Notes under the pieces: model-generated
Seen by the model: only the letters and a program-made list of their open reading frames with translations
What the model was told of the DNA's origin: nothing
The model's database searches: none
Translations under genes and position numbers: made by a program
Assembly (NCBI GenBank): GCA_946631295.1
Contig: CAMOZY010000020.1
Location: forward strand, 1 to 37,488
Direction of reading: 5' to 3'
Source of the DNA: an uncultured Lachnospiraceae bacterium
Lineage (GTDB): Bacteria > Bacillota > Clostridia > Lachnospirales > Lachnospiraceae
Length of the DNA stretch: 37,488 nt
Part shown: piece after piece, positions 1 through 8,872 of the stretch
How the letters are laid out: each line of letters starts with the position of its first letter
How positions within the stretch are numbered: position 1 is the stretch's first letter

Positions 1-1546
1 TCACCTGGGCAATATTCAGATTTGTCACATGAAATCCGTACTTCTCCTGCACCCAGTCCTGGATCTCCTTGTATGTAGCCTTGGCTTCTGCACTTGTCAG
101 GTCCAGTTCGTCCATATCCACTTTTACTTCAATATGATGCTTGGCCTCAGAAAGTTTGGACAAAAGCGCTACCGTCTCGACGTGACTCGAATGAGGGAAC
201 ATATCAACAGGTGTGGCTTTTATGAGTTCGTATCCGCCCTCGCGGAATATCTTAAGGTCACGCGCGAGAGTTGAAGGATTGCAGCTGACATATACGACAC
301 GTGACGGAGCAAGTGTAAGGATCGCATCTATACATGATCTTGCGCAGCCCTTGCGTGGAGGATCGACTACAACAACATCCGGCTTTCTTCTCTTACTATC
401 CGCCCCCGGAAGCATGGTCTGTATCACATCCTCAGCAGCTCCCGTGATAAACTCGGCATTGCGGATATCGTTTATCTTCGCATTATCCTTCGCATCTTTA
501 ATGGCTCTGTCGACAATCTCTACTCCCGTTACATGTCCTGCCTTGGCAGCCATCATCAGTGAGATCGTTCCTATACCGCAGTACAGATCAAGTACTTCCT
601 CTTCACCTGTAAGAGATGCACAGTCCCTGGCAAGGCCATACAGTTTTTCCGTCTGAACAGGATTAACCTGATAGAAGGAAAGAGGTGAGATCTTAAATGT
701 AATTCCGACAAGCGTGTCAGTTATATATCCTTCACCATAGATGGTCCTGTATGAATCTCCAAGGATAACATTATCATTTCTCGTATTCGGACACAGAGTT
801 ATAGACTTAAGATTCTCAGGCATAACTTCCTTAAGTGCCGTGACAAGCCCTGTTTCATCGGGTATCTTATTCCCATTGATGACCAGATTGACCTGACATT
901 CTCTGGAAGTAAATCCATGCCTTATCAGCACATGCCTCACCAGACCCTTACCGGTCTCTTCATCATATGCCTTCACATGATTCTTATTCATCCATGAAAG
1001 AACAGCATCAAGAAGCCGTGAGTTGATCTCCGGCTCTATAAGACAGTCCTTAGTTTCAATGACAGAGTGCGTATGTCCCGCATAGAATCCTGCATGTGGA
1101 TTTCCGTCACTACCCATTCTAACGGGATACTGTGCCTTATTTCGGTATCTGTAGGGATCATCCATTCCAACTATTTCGCACAGCTTGTCCTCTATCTCCT
1201 CAGCAGATATTCCTCCGATCCTTATCAGATCATTCTTAACCTTATTAAATTTAAACTTCAGCTGTTCCTCATACTTATAGTTCTGAAGTGAACATCCTCC
1301 GCACTTTTCAGCCACCGAGCATTTAGCCCTGCATCTCCCTGTGGAAGGCTTTATCACTTCCATCATCCTTGCAAAGCCGTAACTCTTTGTGACCTTCATC
1401 ACCTTTGCCCTGATCTCATCTCCGGGCAATGCATTTTTCACAAAAAAAATGAATCCGTCACTTCTTCCAATTCCGGAACCGTCATCCGAAATATCATCAA
1501 TGCTTAAAGTGATTTCATCATTTTTCTTAAAAATCTTTTCAGCCAT
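1..1546 (-). CDS. rlmD: 23S rRNA (uracil-C5)-methyltransferase, RlmD/RumA family (3' end outside window)
   Basis: I translated this by hand from the ATG at 1546; the frame stays open to base 1, so the C-terminus is missing. An N-terminal TRAM-like region covers about residues 1-60. Cysteines C76, C82 and C85, with C168 further on, fit the [4Fe-4S] cluster set of RumA. The SAM-binding motif VLDLYCGIGT, the motif VVVDPPRKGC and the catalytic-cysteine motif YVSCNPSTLARD follow in the family order. Known role: SAM-dependent 5-methyluridine formation in 23S rRNA; the exact uridine cannot be read from sequence. After the methyltransferase domain the protein continues for at least 50 residues (EVKVDMDELDLTSAEAKATY and on), an extension I remember from other Firmicute RumA proteins. 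The Shine-Dalgarno is weak (GGAAAA). It is probably the last gene of an operon with the HtrA-like gene and yhaM. Confidence 0.9.
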   Translation of the reverse strand, partial: MAEKIFKKNDEITLSIDDISDDGSGIGRSDGFIFFVKNALPGDEIRAKVMKVTKSYGFARMMEVIKPSTGRCRAKCSVAEKCGGCSLQNYKYEEQLKFKFNKVKNDLIRIGGISAEEIEDKLCEIVGMDDPYRYRNKAQYPVRMGSDGNPHAGFYAGHTHSVIETKDCLIEPEINSRLLDAVLSWMNKNHVKAYDEETGKGLVRHVLIRHGFTSRECQVNLVINGNKIPDETGLVTALKEVMPENLKSITLCPNTRNDNVILGDSYRTIYGEGYITDTLVGITFKISPLSFYQVNPVQTEKLYGLARDCASLTGEEEVLDLYCGIGTISLMMAAKAGHVTGVEIVDRAIKDAKDNAKINDIRNAEFITGAAEDVIQTMLPGADSKRRKPDVVVVDPPRKGCARSCIDAILTLAPSRVVYVSCNPSTLARDLKIFREGGYELIKATPVDMFPHSSHVETVALLSKLSEAKHHIEVKVDMDELDLTSAEAKATYKEIQDWVQEKYGFHVTNLNIAQV

Positions 1547-1588
1547 ATTTTTCAATTTTCCAAATCTGATTATTTCGTGTTATAAACA

Positions 1589-1629
1589 TATGATCACCGA
1601 CCTCCCGATAAGAACGGCCGATGATCATA
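1589..1629 (-). terminator. imperfect hairpin between yhaM and rlmD, possible attenuator
   Basis: The arms 1589-1602 and 1616-1629 pair over 14 positions with two mismatches and a 13-nt loop, 17 nt past the yhaM stop. On the minus strand only a weak U-rich stretch follows. On the plus strand a better run (TTTGTTTTT) follows, but no plus-strand gene lies upstream. It may lower rlmD expression or shape the mRNA end; it is not a convincing terminator. Confidence 0.4.
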
Positions 1630-1645
1630 TTTGTTTTTCATGATG

Positions 1646-2596
1646 TTACATTATCGTGGATCTGACATTCGCGTCATTTAAGAATCTCTTTGCTCCTAGC
1701 CATTGTCCCTTTTTATCCTGAGTGTTTTCAAACATCTCCGTGAAGATCTCGATTTTCGAATCCATCTCGTCGGCAAGATTCAGTGCCATTGCTTCAACCA
1801 GTTCAGGAATCTTGGGAGAACCAAACTCATATTTTCCGTGATGAGCGAGTATACAATGCTGCAGCTGAGTCATGTGTGTATGGGGAAATCCATCAATCTG
1901 AGATGCAGCTATGGCAACCATCTCAGAGCCCATTACTATATGTCCGAGAAGCTGACCGTCATCTGAATAATCATTTTCCGGGAAATCTGTGAATTCCCTG
2001 GTCTTCGCAATATCATGGCAAAGCGCAGCGGTAACAAGAAGATCTCTGTTCAGCACAGGATATGTTTTACTGAGATAATCGCATACTCCCGCAACCCCAA
2101 GTGTATGCTGCATCAGTCCGCCGACAAATCCGTGATGTACGGTCTTTGCTGCAGAACAATTACGAAACTTCTTAACAAGTTCCTTATCCTCAACAAAGAA
2201 TTTCTTAAGCAGTGTATTGTAATACTGATCCTTAACGCTGTCGATGAATCCCATCAGTTCCTGATACATCTCATCATTATTTCTGGGACTCATGGGAAGA
2301 TATTCCGAAGGATCATACTCACCATCTCTTGCAACACGGATACGCTTGATGTTCAGCTGCTTTGTATTATTCCATACATTGACATCCGCGGTGACCTCAA
2401 CATAATCCTGCTTGTCAAAATCATCTATTCCGGCATCATTAGGATCCCAAATCTTGCCTTCAACAGAACCCGTCCTGTCCATGAGCTGGACATTCAGGTA
2501 TTCCTTTCCATTCTTGGTCACAGCATGAGATACCCCCTTGCAAAGGAATATCTCCCTTACATGCTCTCCTTCGGTAAATTCAGAAATGTGCTTCAT
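1646..2596 (-). CDS. yhaM: 3'-5' exoribonuclease YhaM family (OB fold + HD domain)
   Basis: The 316-residue protein has the YhaM architecture and length. An OB-fold nucleic-acid-binding domain spans about residues 12-90 (VQLMDRTGSVEGKIWDP). An HD metal-dependent hydrolase domain spans about 155-290. Metal-ligand candidates are H164, the H194-D195 pair, H219, H252-H253 and D276. Known YhaM enzymes degrade single-stranded RNA (and DNA in vitro) from the 3' end with a divalent metal, in the cytoplasm. The start has an upstream AAAGGA. It begins 43 bp after the HtrA-like gene and probably shares its promoter. No truncation or missing ligand is seen. Confidence 0.92.
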   Translation of the reverse strand: MKHISEFTEGEHVREIFLCKGVSHAVTKNGKEYLNVQLMDRTGSVEGKIWDPNDAGIDDFDKQDYVEVTADVNVWNNTKQLNIKRIRVARDGEYDPSEYLPMSPRNNDEMYQELMGFIDSVKDQYYNTLLKKFFVEDKELVKKFRNCSAAKTVHHGFVGGLMQHTLGVAGVCDYLSKTYPVLNRDLLVTAALCHDIAKTREFTDFPENDYSDDGQLLGHIVMGSEMVAIAASQIDGFPHTHMTQLQHCILAHHGKYEFGSPKIPELVEAMALNLADEMDSKIEIFTEMFENTQDKKGQWLGAKRFLNDANVRSTIM

Positions 2597-2639
2597 CTTA
2601 ATCCTTTCAATAATTCGTTATGGTTCAGGATATATCCTG

Positions 2640-4091
2640 TCAGTCTTCTTCAACTATAATGCCGGAAGCTCTTGCAGTCATGATATATTCAAGTTCAACA
2701 TACTGCTGCTGGGATTTACGCATTACTGCCGCAGTTATCTTTTCACCAACATCAAATGTCTGAAGTGCATTGACATAATCCGTATAATTTGAAATGGGAA
2801 TATCTCCAAGTCTCACGATAACATCACCTGTCCTGATGCCTGCGAGCATTGCCGGCGAGTCCATATCCGTCCTAAGAACATATGCGCCATAAGGAACACC
2901 GAGCTCTACATTGGCCTCTGTTGTAACAAACGTTCCGATTATTCCTATGTATATAGTCGGCGTACCGCTGCACATTGCACTGATACGACTCTTCAGTTCA
3001 CTGATGCCATATGCCCAGATAAGGCCCTTAACATCTCCCTTACTCTGATCCGGTGCAATGACTCCTATTACCTGTCCGTTGAAATTAAAGAGAAATCCTC
3101 CGGCGTTAGGCGCTCCGACAATATCAGTCTGAAGCATTGCATCAGCAGTATCCGCATATTCAAGCGTACTTCTTGATGCACTGATCATTCCGTAAGCTAT
3201 CGAACCTGAACTTCCCATGGGGCTTCCGAGTGCACATACCGGAGTTCCGATAGAAGCATAGCTGCTTCCAAGTGTTGCAAGTGGGATTGATGATGCAAGG
3301 TCTGACGGGAGATCTGTTTTTTTGACCGCAATGATCGCAAGTCCGGTCGCAGCATCTACAGCCTTCAGTCTTCCTTCAGTTACATCACCTGTACTGAACC
3401 TTACCTTGAGAGACTGTGCGCCTGCAAGAGGAGCGCGGTCTGCAAGGATATAAATATCAATATTATCATCCGCGATTATAAGACCCGAAGCCTGCTTGGA
3501 AATCTGTTCCGTAACACCGATCCAGTCCACATCTGAAGTGATAGCTGATATGGTTACTATCGACTTATTCATCTCTCTGGTGTATGCCGCCATGGACATA
3601 TAGATCTGTCTGTAATCCTTCTGATCCAGGATAAGCTTTGCAAACAGGGCATCGATCTGTTCATCTGTAAGAGGAATCTGTGCGGTCGTAACGGGAGTAA
3701 CTTCCTCTGATTCGAGATCTGCCTCCTGATTCATGTAATCTGACAAAACTTCCTGAGGAGTAACCTCATCTCCTGAATCTATAAAGTGAACGGCATCCCT
3801 TTGCTGAACAGGTTCATTCTTTGTTATCCATTTACTTAGAAAAGGTTCAAGTATCCAGATTGTAACGGATGCTATAACACCGAATATGATAGCAAGAAGA
3901 GCAGTTACGGCGCTTCGTCTTAGCAGTCTGTACTTGTTAATAGGACGTCTTTTTATCTGCTCTGAAATGATGCTTTCCTGAAATGCACCTCTTTTGTCAG
4001 AAGCGGAAAGGTCCTGTTTTCTGGCAGAATTTTCGTCAGTTTCGTATGCCTTTTCCCTATTCTTTTTTTCCCTGTTTTTCCTGTCTTCCAT
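2640..4091 (-). CDS. HtrA/DegP-like membrane protein with degenerate (inactive) protease domain and PDZ domain
   Basis: This 483-residue protein has a charged cytoplasmic N-terminus (1-58), one membrane segment (about 59-82), a linker, a trypsin-like domain (about 170-365) and a C-terminal PDZ domain (about 385-475, with SPAMLAGIRTGDVIVRLGD). The layout is that of Gram-positive HtrA. By motif alignment all three catalytic residues are gone. His of the TNNHV motif aligns with Ala220 (ILADRAP). Asp of the TDLAV motif aligns with Gly250 (ATGLAII). Ser of GNSGGP aligns with Ala330 (PNAGGF). I infer a pseudoprotease that binds peptides or partners outside the membrane without cutting them. It is the first gene of the leftward group with yhaM, and its promoter lies 9 nt before the ATG with no Shine-Dalgarno. 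Confidence 0.85.
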   Translation of the reverse strand: MEDRKNREKKNREKAYETDENSARKQDLSASDKRGAFQESIISEQIKRRPINKYRLLRRSAVTALLAIIFGVIASVTIWILEPFLSKWITKNEPVQQRDAVHFIDSGDEVTPQEVLSDYMNQEADLESEEVTPVTTAQIPLTDEQIDALFAKLILDQKDYRQIYMSMAAYTREMNKSIVTISAITSDVDWIGVTEQISKQASGLIIADDNIDIYILADRAPLAGAQSLKVRFSTGDVTEGRLKAVDAATGLAIIAVKKTDLPSDLASSIPLATLGSSYASIGTPVCALGSPMGSSGSIAYGMISASRSTLEYADTADAMLQTDIVGAPNAGGFLFNFNGQVIGVIAPDQSKGDVKGLIWAYGISELKSRISAMCSGTPTIYIGIIGTFVTTEANVELGVPYGAYVLRTDMDSPAMLAGIRTGDVIVRLGDIPISNYTDYVNALQTFDVGEKITAAVMRKSQQQYVELEYIMTARASGIIVEED

Positions 4092-4100
4092 GGTATATAA

Positions 4101-4129
4101 AGTATATCCGTATGGCCCAAAAAAGTAAA
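4101..4129 (-). promoter_or_regulatory. promoter of the HtrA-like gene, near-leaderless
   Basis: On the minus strand TTTACT (4129-4124) and TATACT (4106-4101) are separated by exactly 17 nt. The -10 box ends 9 nt before the ATG, so transcription would start at or within a couple of bases of the start codon. Confidence 0.65.
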
Positions 4130-4147
4130 GAAATAAGGCATTCTCTG

Positions 4148-4156
4148 TGGTATACT
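4148..4156 (+). promoter_or_regulatory. extended -10 promoter of mutS2, near-leaderless
   Basis: TGGTATACT forms an extended -10 element. It ends 10 nt before the mutS2 ATG at 4167. No -35 match and no Shine-Dalgarno are visible, so the transcript probably starts about 3-5 nt before the ATG. Confidence 0.55.
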
Positions 4157-4166
4157 ATTGGTAACT

Positions 4167-6638
4167 ATGAATAATAAAGTACTTAAGACACTTGAATATA
4201 ACAGAATAATATCCATGCTTTCAGATGAGGCTGATTCACGTCCGGGAAAAGAAAGAATCGCCGCTCTTGAACCGGTCAAAGATCTGAGACAGATAGAGGA
4301 ATGGCAGACCCAGACAGCTGATGCTCTTTCAAGAGTTATAAAGAGCGGTTCAACAAGCTTCGGAGGAAATGCAGATCTCAGATTTATCGTTAAATCACTC
4401 GAAGCTGGATCAAGTCTGTCCCAGACAGATCTGCTTCTTATAGCTTCGCAGCTTGAGAATGCCGCAAGGCTTATTTCCTATGGAGAATCATCAGGAGGAG
4501 GAATTGCCTCAACACTCTCATCTGCCAATACAGGAACCAGACACAGTGTTGATATTGAAAACGGAGCCGTATCCGAAAAAGAATCCGATGAAACGGTTAC
4601 CGATTCACTTACGGAATTATTTGCACAGTTATCCGCTATTCCTTCTCTTTCCGAAGAGATCAGAAGATGTATTCTCAGCGAAGAGGAAATTGCAGATGAT
4701 GCATCACCTGAACTTAAGAGGATCAGAAGACAGATCACTCTTACCGGTGACAGGATTCACTCTTCACTGCTCCAGATGATAAACGGTTCACTAAGAACAT
4801 ATCTCCAAGATGCCGTTATCACCATGCGTGACGGACGTTACTGTGTACCGGTCAAGGCAGAATACAAGGGACAGGTTCCCGGCATGATCCATGATCAGTC
4901 TTCCACCGGTTCAACATATTTCATTGAACCCTCATCCGTTGTTAATCTCAATAATGAGATCAGAACTCTTATGCGGGATGAGCAGCTGGAAATTGAACGT
5001 ATCCTTGCAGATCTGAGTGCTAAATGCGGGCTTCATACCGAAGAGATATCTCTTAACCAGAAGACCGAGACAACCCTTGATGTGATCTTCGCAAGAGGAA
5101 AACTGGCTCTTAAGATGGATGCCACCAGACCTGCTTATAACAGGAAGCACTATCTTATATTGAAGAAAGCACGTCATCCGCTTATTGATAAAAAGAAAGT
5201 AGTACCTATAGATGTTCAGCTGGGAAGGGATTTCGATCTCCTCGTAATAACAGGCCCAAACACCGGAGGTAAGACCGTTTCACTCAAGACAGTCGGTCTG
5301 CTTTGCCTGATGGGTCAGTCCGGACTTCATATACCGGCAGCATCTCATTCAGAACTTTGTGTTTTCAATGATATCTTTGCCGATATCGGTGACGAACAGA
5401 GTATTGAACAGTCGCTTTCCACTTTTTCGTCCCATATGGTAAACATCGTAGAGATACTTAAAAGTGCAGACAGACATTCTCTCTGTCTTTTTGACGAACT
5501 TGGTGCAGGTACTGATCCTTCAGAAGGTGCTGCTCTTGCGGTATCTATACTCGAGCATATGCACAATCTCGGAATACGTACCATGGCCACAACTCACTAT
5601 ACCGAGATCAAGATCTATGCACTAAAGACAGAAGGTGTTGAGAATGCAAGCTGTGAATTTAATGTTGAAACGCTGAGCCCTACCTACAGACTTCTGATCG
5701 GTGTTCCTGGCAAGAGTAATGCTTTCGCAATTTCATCCAAGCTCGGTCTTCCCTCGGAAATAATCGAGGATGCAAAAAAACACCTTGATTCCGATGCAGA
5801 AAGCTTCGAGGACGTAATACAGAATCTCCAGCAGTCAAGGATTGAAACAGAGAATGACCGCAAGGAGATTGCCGAATACAAAGCTAAGATCAAGACACTT
5901 CAGGATCAGCTTCATAATAAGAACATCAAGATTGATGAACAGAAGGCCGGCATTATAAAGCGCGCAAATGATGAAGCACAGAGGATTCTTGAAGAAGCCA
6001 AGGAAATTGCCGACAAGACCATACGTGATATGCAGAAAGCAGGTATCACATCCGGTATGGCAGATCTCGAAAAAGAAAGAACCTCGCTGCGTGAAAAGAT
6101 AAATGCACTTGGTGCGGAGGAAACCGGATCAAAGAAATCCCAGAAAACAAAATCCGTAACAGCAGATCCTTCCAAGCTTACAAAGGGTACTGCCGTTATC
6201 GTACACTCTTTGGGAATGAAGGGTATCGTTCAGACAGAGCCCGATGCAAAGGGAGAACTCTTTGTTATGTGCGGATCGATGAGAATGCAGGTTAAGACTG
6301 CCGATCTTCGCATAGACTATAATGCTATACCTGAAGAAAAGCCCGGTACTTCAGGAACCTACTCCGGTGCACTCAAGATGGAAAAGTCCATGAATGTCGG
6401 AACTGAGATCAACCTTCTCGGAATGACTACCGATGAAGCTGTTTCTGCGGTATCCAAGTATCTTGATGATGCATATGTAGCACACATATCTCCTGTCAGG
6501 ATAGTTCACGGCAAGGGTACCGGTGCACTAAGAAAAGCTATACATCAATACTTAAGATCACAGAAGAATATTTCTGAATTCAGACTCGGCGAATACGGTG
6601 AGGGTGACGCCGGTGTCACAATCGTAAAATTCAAATGA
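4167..6638 (+). CDS. mutS2: MutS2 family ATPase/endonuclease
   Basis: The protein has 823 residues from the ATG at 4167; an in-frame TTG nine bases earlier is less likely because it lies only two bases past the -10 box. The MutS-type ATPase has Walker A GPNTGGKT (about 363-370), Walker B region DELGAGTDPSEG and the TTHYTEIK motif. A coiled-coil stretch follows, then a C-terminal Smr domain with HGKGTGALRKA. MutS2 proteins act in the cytoplasm in recombination control or, as shown in Bacillus, in rescue of collided ribosomes; the sequence does not decide between these. The usual LDLRG/LDxHG motif at the start of Smr reads INLLG, lacking its aspartate. A Ser/Gly/Glu-rich insertion lies near residues 105-147. 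It heads a plus-strand group with the two-component genes. Confidence 0.93.
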   Translation: MNNKVLKTLEYNRIISMLSDEADSRPGKERIAALEPVKDLRQIEEWQTQTADALSRVIKSGSTSFGGNADLRFIVKSLEAGSSLSQTDLLLIASQLENAARLISYGESSGGGIASTLSSANTGTRHSVDIENGAVSEKESDETVTDSLTELFAQLSAIPSLSEEIRRCILSEEEIADDASPELKRIRRQITLTGDRIHSSLLQMINGSLRTYLQDAVITMRDGRYCVPVKAEYKGQVPGMIHDQSSTGSTYFIEPSSVVNLNNEIRTLMRDEQLEIERILADLSAKCGLHTEEISLNQKTETTLDVIFARGKLALKMDATRPAYNRKHYLILKKARHPLIDKKKVVPIDVQLGRDFDLLVITGPNTGGKTVSLKTVGLLCLMGQSGLHIPAASHSELCVFNDIFADIGDEQSIEQSLSTFSSHMVNIVEILKSADRHSLCLFDELGAGTDPSEGAALAVSILEHMHNLGIRTMATTHYTEIKIYALKTEGVENASCEFNVETLSPTYRLLIGVPGKSNAFAISSKLGLPSEIIEDAKKHLDSDAESFEDVIQNLQQSRIETENDRKEIAEYKAKIKTLQDQLHNKNIKIDEQKAGIIKRANDEAQRILEEAKEIADKTIRDMQKAGITSGMADLEKERTSLREKINALGAEETGSKKSQKTKSVTADPSKLTKGTAVIVHSLGMKGIVQTEPDAKGELFVMCGSMRMQVKTADLRIDYNAIPEEKPGTSGTYSGALKMEKSMNVGTEINLLGMTTDEAVSAVSKYLDDAYVAHISPVRIVHGKGTGALRKAIHQYLRSQKNISEFRLGEYGEGDAGVTIVKFK

Positions 6639-6660
6639 TTTATCAGGGAGAGAGATAACT

Positions 6661-7368
6661 ATGGTAGATAAGCAAAGGATTCTTATCGTCGATGACGACA
6701 ATAATATTGCGGAACTTATTTCCCTTTATCTTGTAAAGGAATGCTACGAAACTCTTATTGTTAATGATGGTGAGTCTGCACTTGCCAGGATTCCGGAATT
6801 TAACCCGGACCTTATGCTTCTTGATATCATGCTTCCCGGCATTGACGGATATGAAGTCTGCAGGCGAGTACGCACTACATCGGAGCTTCCCATCATAATG
6901 CTTTCAGCAAAGGGAGAAACCTTCGACAAGGTCCTGGGTCTTCAGCTTGGAGCTGATGATTATATCGAAAAGCCTTTTGATTCAAAAGAGATGGTTGCAC
7001 GAGTTAAAGCAGTTCTCAGAAGAAGCGTATCAAAGGCTGTTTCGGTAACCACTCAGGCAGATCCGGATATTGATGCGGTTTCATATCCTGATCTTCTTAT
7101 CAATCTTACCAATTATTCCGTTACTTATAAGGGAAGAACCATAGAGATGCCTCCCAAGGAACTTGAACTTCTCTATTTCCTTGCATCTACTCCAAACAGA
7201 GTCTATACAAGAGAACAGCTTCTCGACAGGATCTGGGGATATGAATACAGCGGTGATACAAGAACAGTTGACGTTCATATCAAAAGAATACGTGAGAAAA
7301 TAGGAGATCATGAGAACTGGCGTATATCCACTATCTGGGGAAAAGGATATAAGTTCGAGACCACATGA
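6661..7368 (+). CDS. DNA-binding response regulator, OmpR/PhoB family
   Basis: This 235-residue protein has a receiver domain (about 5-120) with acidic pocket D11-D13, phospho-acceptor D55 in LMLLDIMLPG and conserved K104 (YIEKPF). A winged-helix effector domain (about 140-233) ends in RTVDVHIKRIREKIG and GKGYKFE. When phosphorylated by its kinase it should bind promoter DNA as a dimer. The gene starts 22 bp after mutS2 behind a GGGAGAGAG ribosome site and overlaps the kinase by four bases (ATGA), so the pair is translationally coupled. The signal and the regulon cannot be read from the window. Confidence 0.95.
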   Translation: MVDKQRILIVDDDNNIAELISLYLVKECYETLIVNDGESALARIPEFNPDLMLLDIMLPGIDGYEVCRRVRTTSELPIIMLSAKGETFDKVLGLQLGADDYIEKPFDSKEMVARVKAVLRRSVSKAVSVTTQADPDIDAVSYPDLLINLTNYSVTYKGRTIEMPPKELELLYFLASTPNRVYTREQLLDRIWGYEYSGDTRTVDVHIKRIREKIGDHENWRISTIWGKGYKFETT

Positions 7369-8792
7369 AACATACTCTGCACCTTAAGTTCATACTCGGA
7401 TATATTATCTTCGGTCTGTTTTCTTTTCTGACCGTTTCACTTTTTGTACCCAGGATCACAAGGGAATACCTGATAAGCGAGAAAGCACAGAATCTTTATT
7501 CCGAAGCATCTCTGATCGCAGATACCTATGCGGAAGGACTTTATTCATCACGTACGACTCTGGAGACGGTCACTCTTCAGCTTGATTCCCTCAGTGTATA
7601 TATGGATGCTGATATCCGTATAATATCGCCTGAAGGTATCGTTATACTCGACACAGCTGCAACAGATCAGGGTGGAGACAGTGTTGCCGCGGTAATCCCG
7701 GACTTTGATCCTTCAGTCGGCGGAGGATCATATTATCTTATAGGAGATTTCTTTGGTTCATTTGACGAGCAGGTCATATCCGTTATCTGTCCAATCATTT
7801 CAGATTACAGAACCAAAGGATATGTTACGATCCATGTTTCGATGGATGATATAGAAGCTCAGTGCATATCTCTTCTAAACATTTCCTACGTAACACTCAT
7901 AATAATGTTCCTGCTGTCACTGATAATCCTTATCTTCTTCACAAGACTTGTGTACTTACCTCTTCGTAAGATCACAAAGGGTGCTGAGAATTATGCGGAA
8001 GGAAATTATCATTACGAGGTAAATGTAGAAAGCCGTGATGAAATGGGATATCTTGCGGCTGCACTTAACTACATGGCAGGCAAGATAGCAGATGCGGAAG
8101 ATGATCAGAAGAAATTCATCGCAAATGTCTCTCATGACTTCCGTTCTCCTCTTACTTCGATAAAGGGATATCTCGAAGCAATGCTCGATGGAACAATTCC
8201 TCCTGAAATGCATGAGAAATATCTCGGTATCGTTCTTAACGAAACTGAAAGACTTACCAAACTTACAAACGGACTTCTTTCACTCAATAATCTGAATACC
8301 AAGGGAATGCATCTTGATCTTACCGATTTCGATATCAACGATATTGTAAGAAAGGTTGCGGAAACCTTTGAAGGAACCTGCAGAAAAAAATCCATTGCCA
8401 TTGAGCTTGTACTGATGGGTGATGAACTTCTTGTTCATGCAGATAAAGGACGTATCGAACAGATCGTTTACAACCTGACAGATAATGCGGTCAAGTTTTC
8501 AAATAATGATTCTGTCATAAAAATTGAAACTGCAGAAAAGAAAAACAAAATCTACGTATCCGTAAAAGATAACGGAATAGGAATACCTCCCGAAGACGTT
8601 GGAATGATATTTAACAGATTCTATAAATCCGATGCATCAAGAGGCAAGGATAAGAAAGGAACCGGACTCGGGCTTTCCATCGTAAAAGAGATCCTTGCAG
8701 CCCATGATGAGAATATCAACGTCATATCAACTCCGGGTGAAGGAAGCGAGTTCATCTTCTCCCTGCAGCCCGCAGATCCGGATGAGATCTGA
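7365..8792 (+). CDS. sensor histidine kinase with HAMP domain
   Basis: This 475-residue membrane kinase has membrane segments at about 7-28 and 172-194, enclosing an extracytoplasmic sensor region of about 140 residues. A HAMP linker (about 195-245) follows. The HisKA phospho-acceptor is H257 in FIANVSHDFRSPLTS. The HATPase domain has N box LTDNAVKF (N374), G1 DNGIGIP and G2 GTGLGLS. It autophosphorylates and passes the phosphate to the overlapping response regulator. Its stop is followed 56 bp later by a strong bidirectional terminator. The sensor region matches no ligand-binding family that I recognise. Confidence 0.95.
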   Translation: MKHTLHLKFILGYIIFGLFSFLTVSLFVPRITREYLISEKAQNLYSEASLIADTYAEGLYSSRTTLETVTLQLDSLSVYMDADIRIISPEGIVILDTAATDQGGDSVAAVIPDFDPSVGGGSYYLIGDFFGSFDEQVISVICPIISDYRTKGYVTIHVSMDDIEAQCISLLNISYVTLIIMFLLSLIILIFFTRLVYLPLRKITKGAENYAEGNYHYEVNVESRDEMGYLAAALNYMAGKIADAEDDQKKFIANVSHDFRSPLTSIKGYLEAMLDGTIPPEMHEKYLGIVLNETERLTKLTNGLLSLNNLNTKGMHLDLTDFDINDIVRKVAETFEGTCRKKSIAIELVLMGDELLVHADKGRIEQIVYNLTDNAVKFSNNDSVIKIETAEKKNKIYVSVKDNGIGIPPEDVGMIFNRFYKSDASRGKDKKGTGLGLSIVKEILAAHDENINVISTPGEGSEFIFSLQPADPDEI

Positions 8793-8847
8793 GATTAAAG
8801 ATTACATATAACATCAGAATTATTCATTATTTTATGTTTATTATAAA

Positions 8848-8872
8848 GGCGCGTCATCAAGACGCGCTTTTT
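8848..8872. terminator. bidirectional intrinsic terminator
   Basis: A perfect 7-bp stem GCGCGTC/GACGCGC with a 5-nt loop is followed by TTTTT on plus and by CCTTTATAA on minus. It separates the convergent kinase gene and the nuclease-like gene, whose stop codon overlaps it. Confidence 0.9.

Noticed and set aside
213-656. Plus-strand open frame of 147 codons opposite rlmD
   Set aside because: It lies fully antisense to the hand-translated RlmD, whose motifs are clear on minus.
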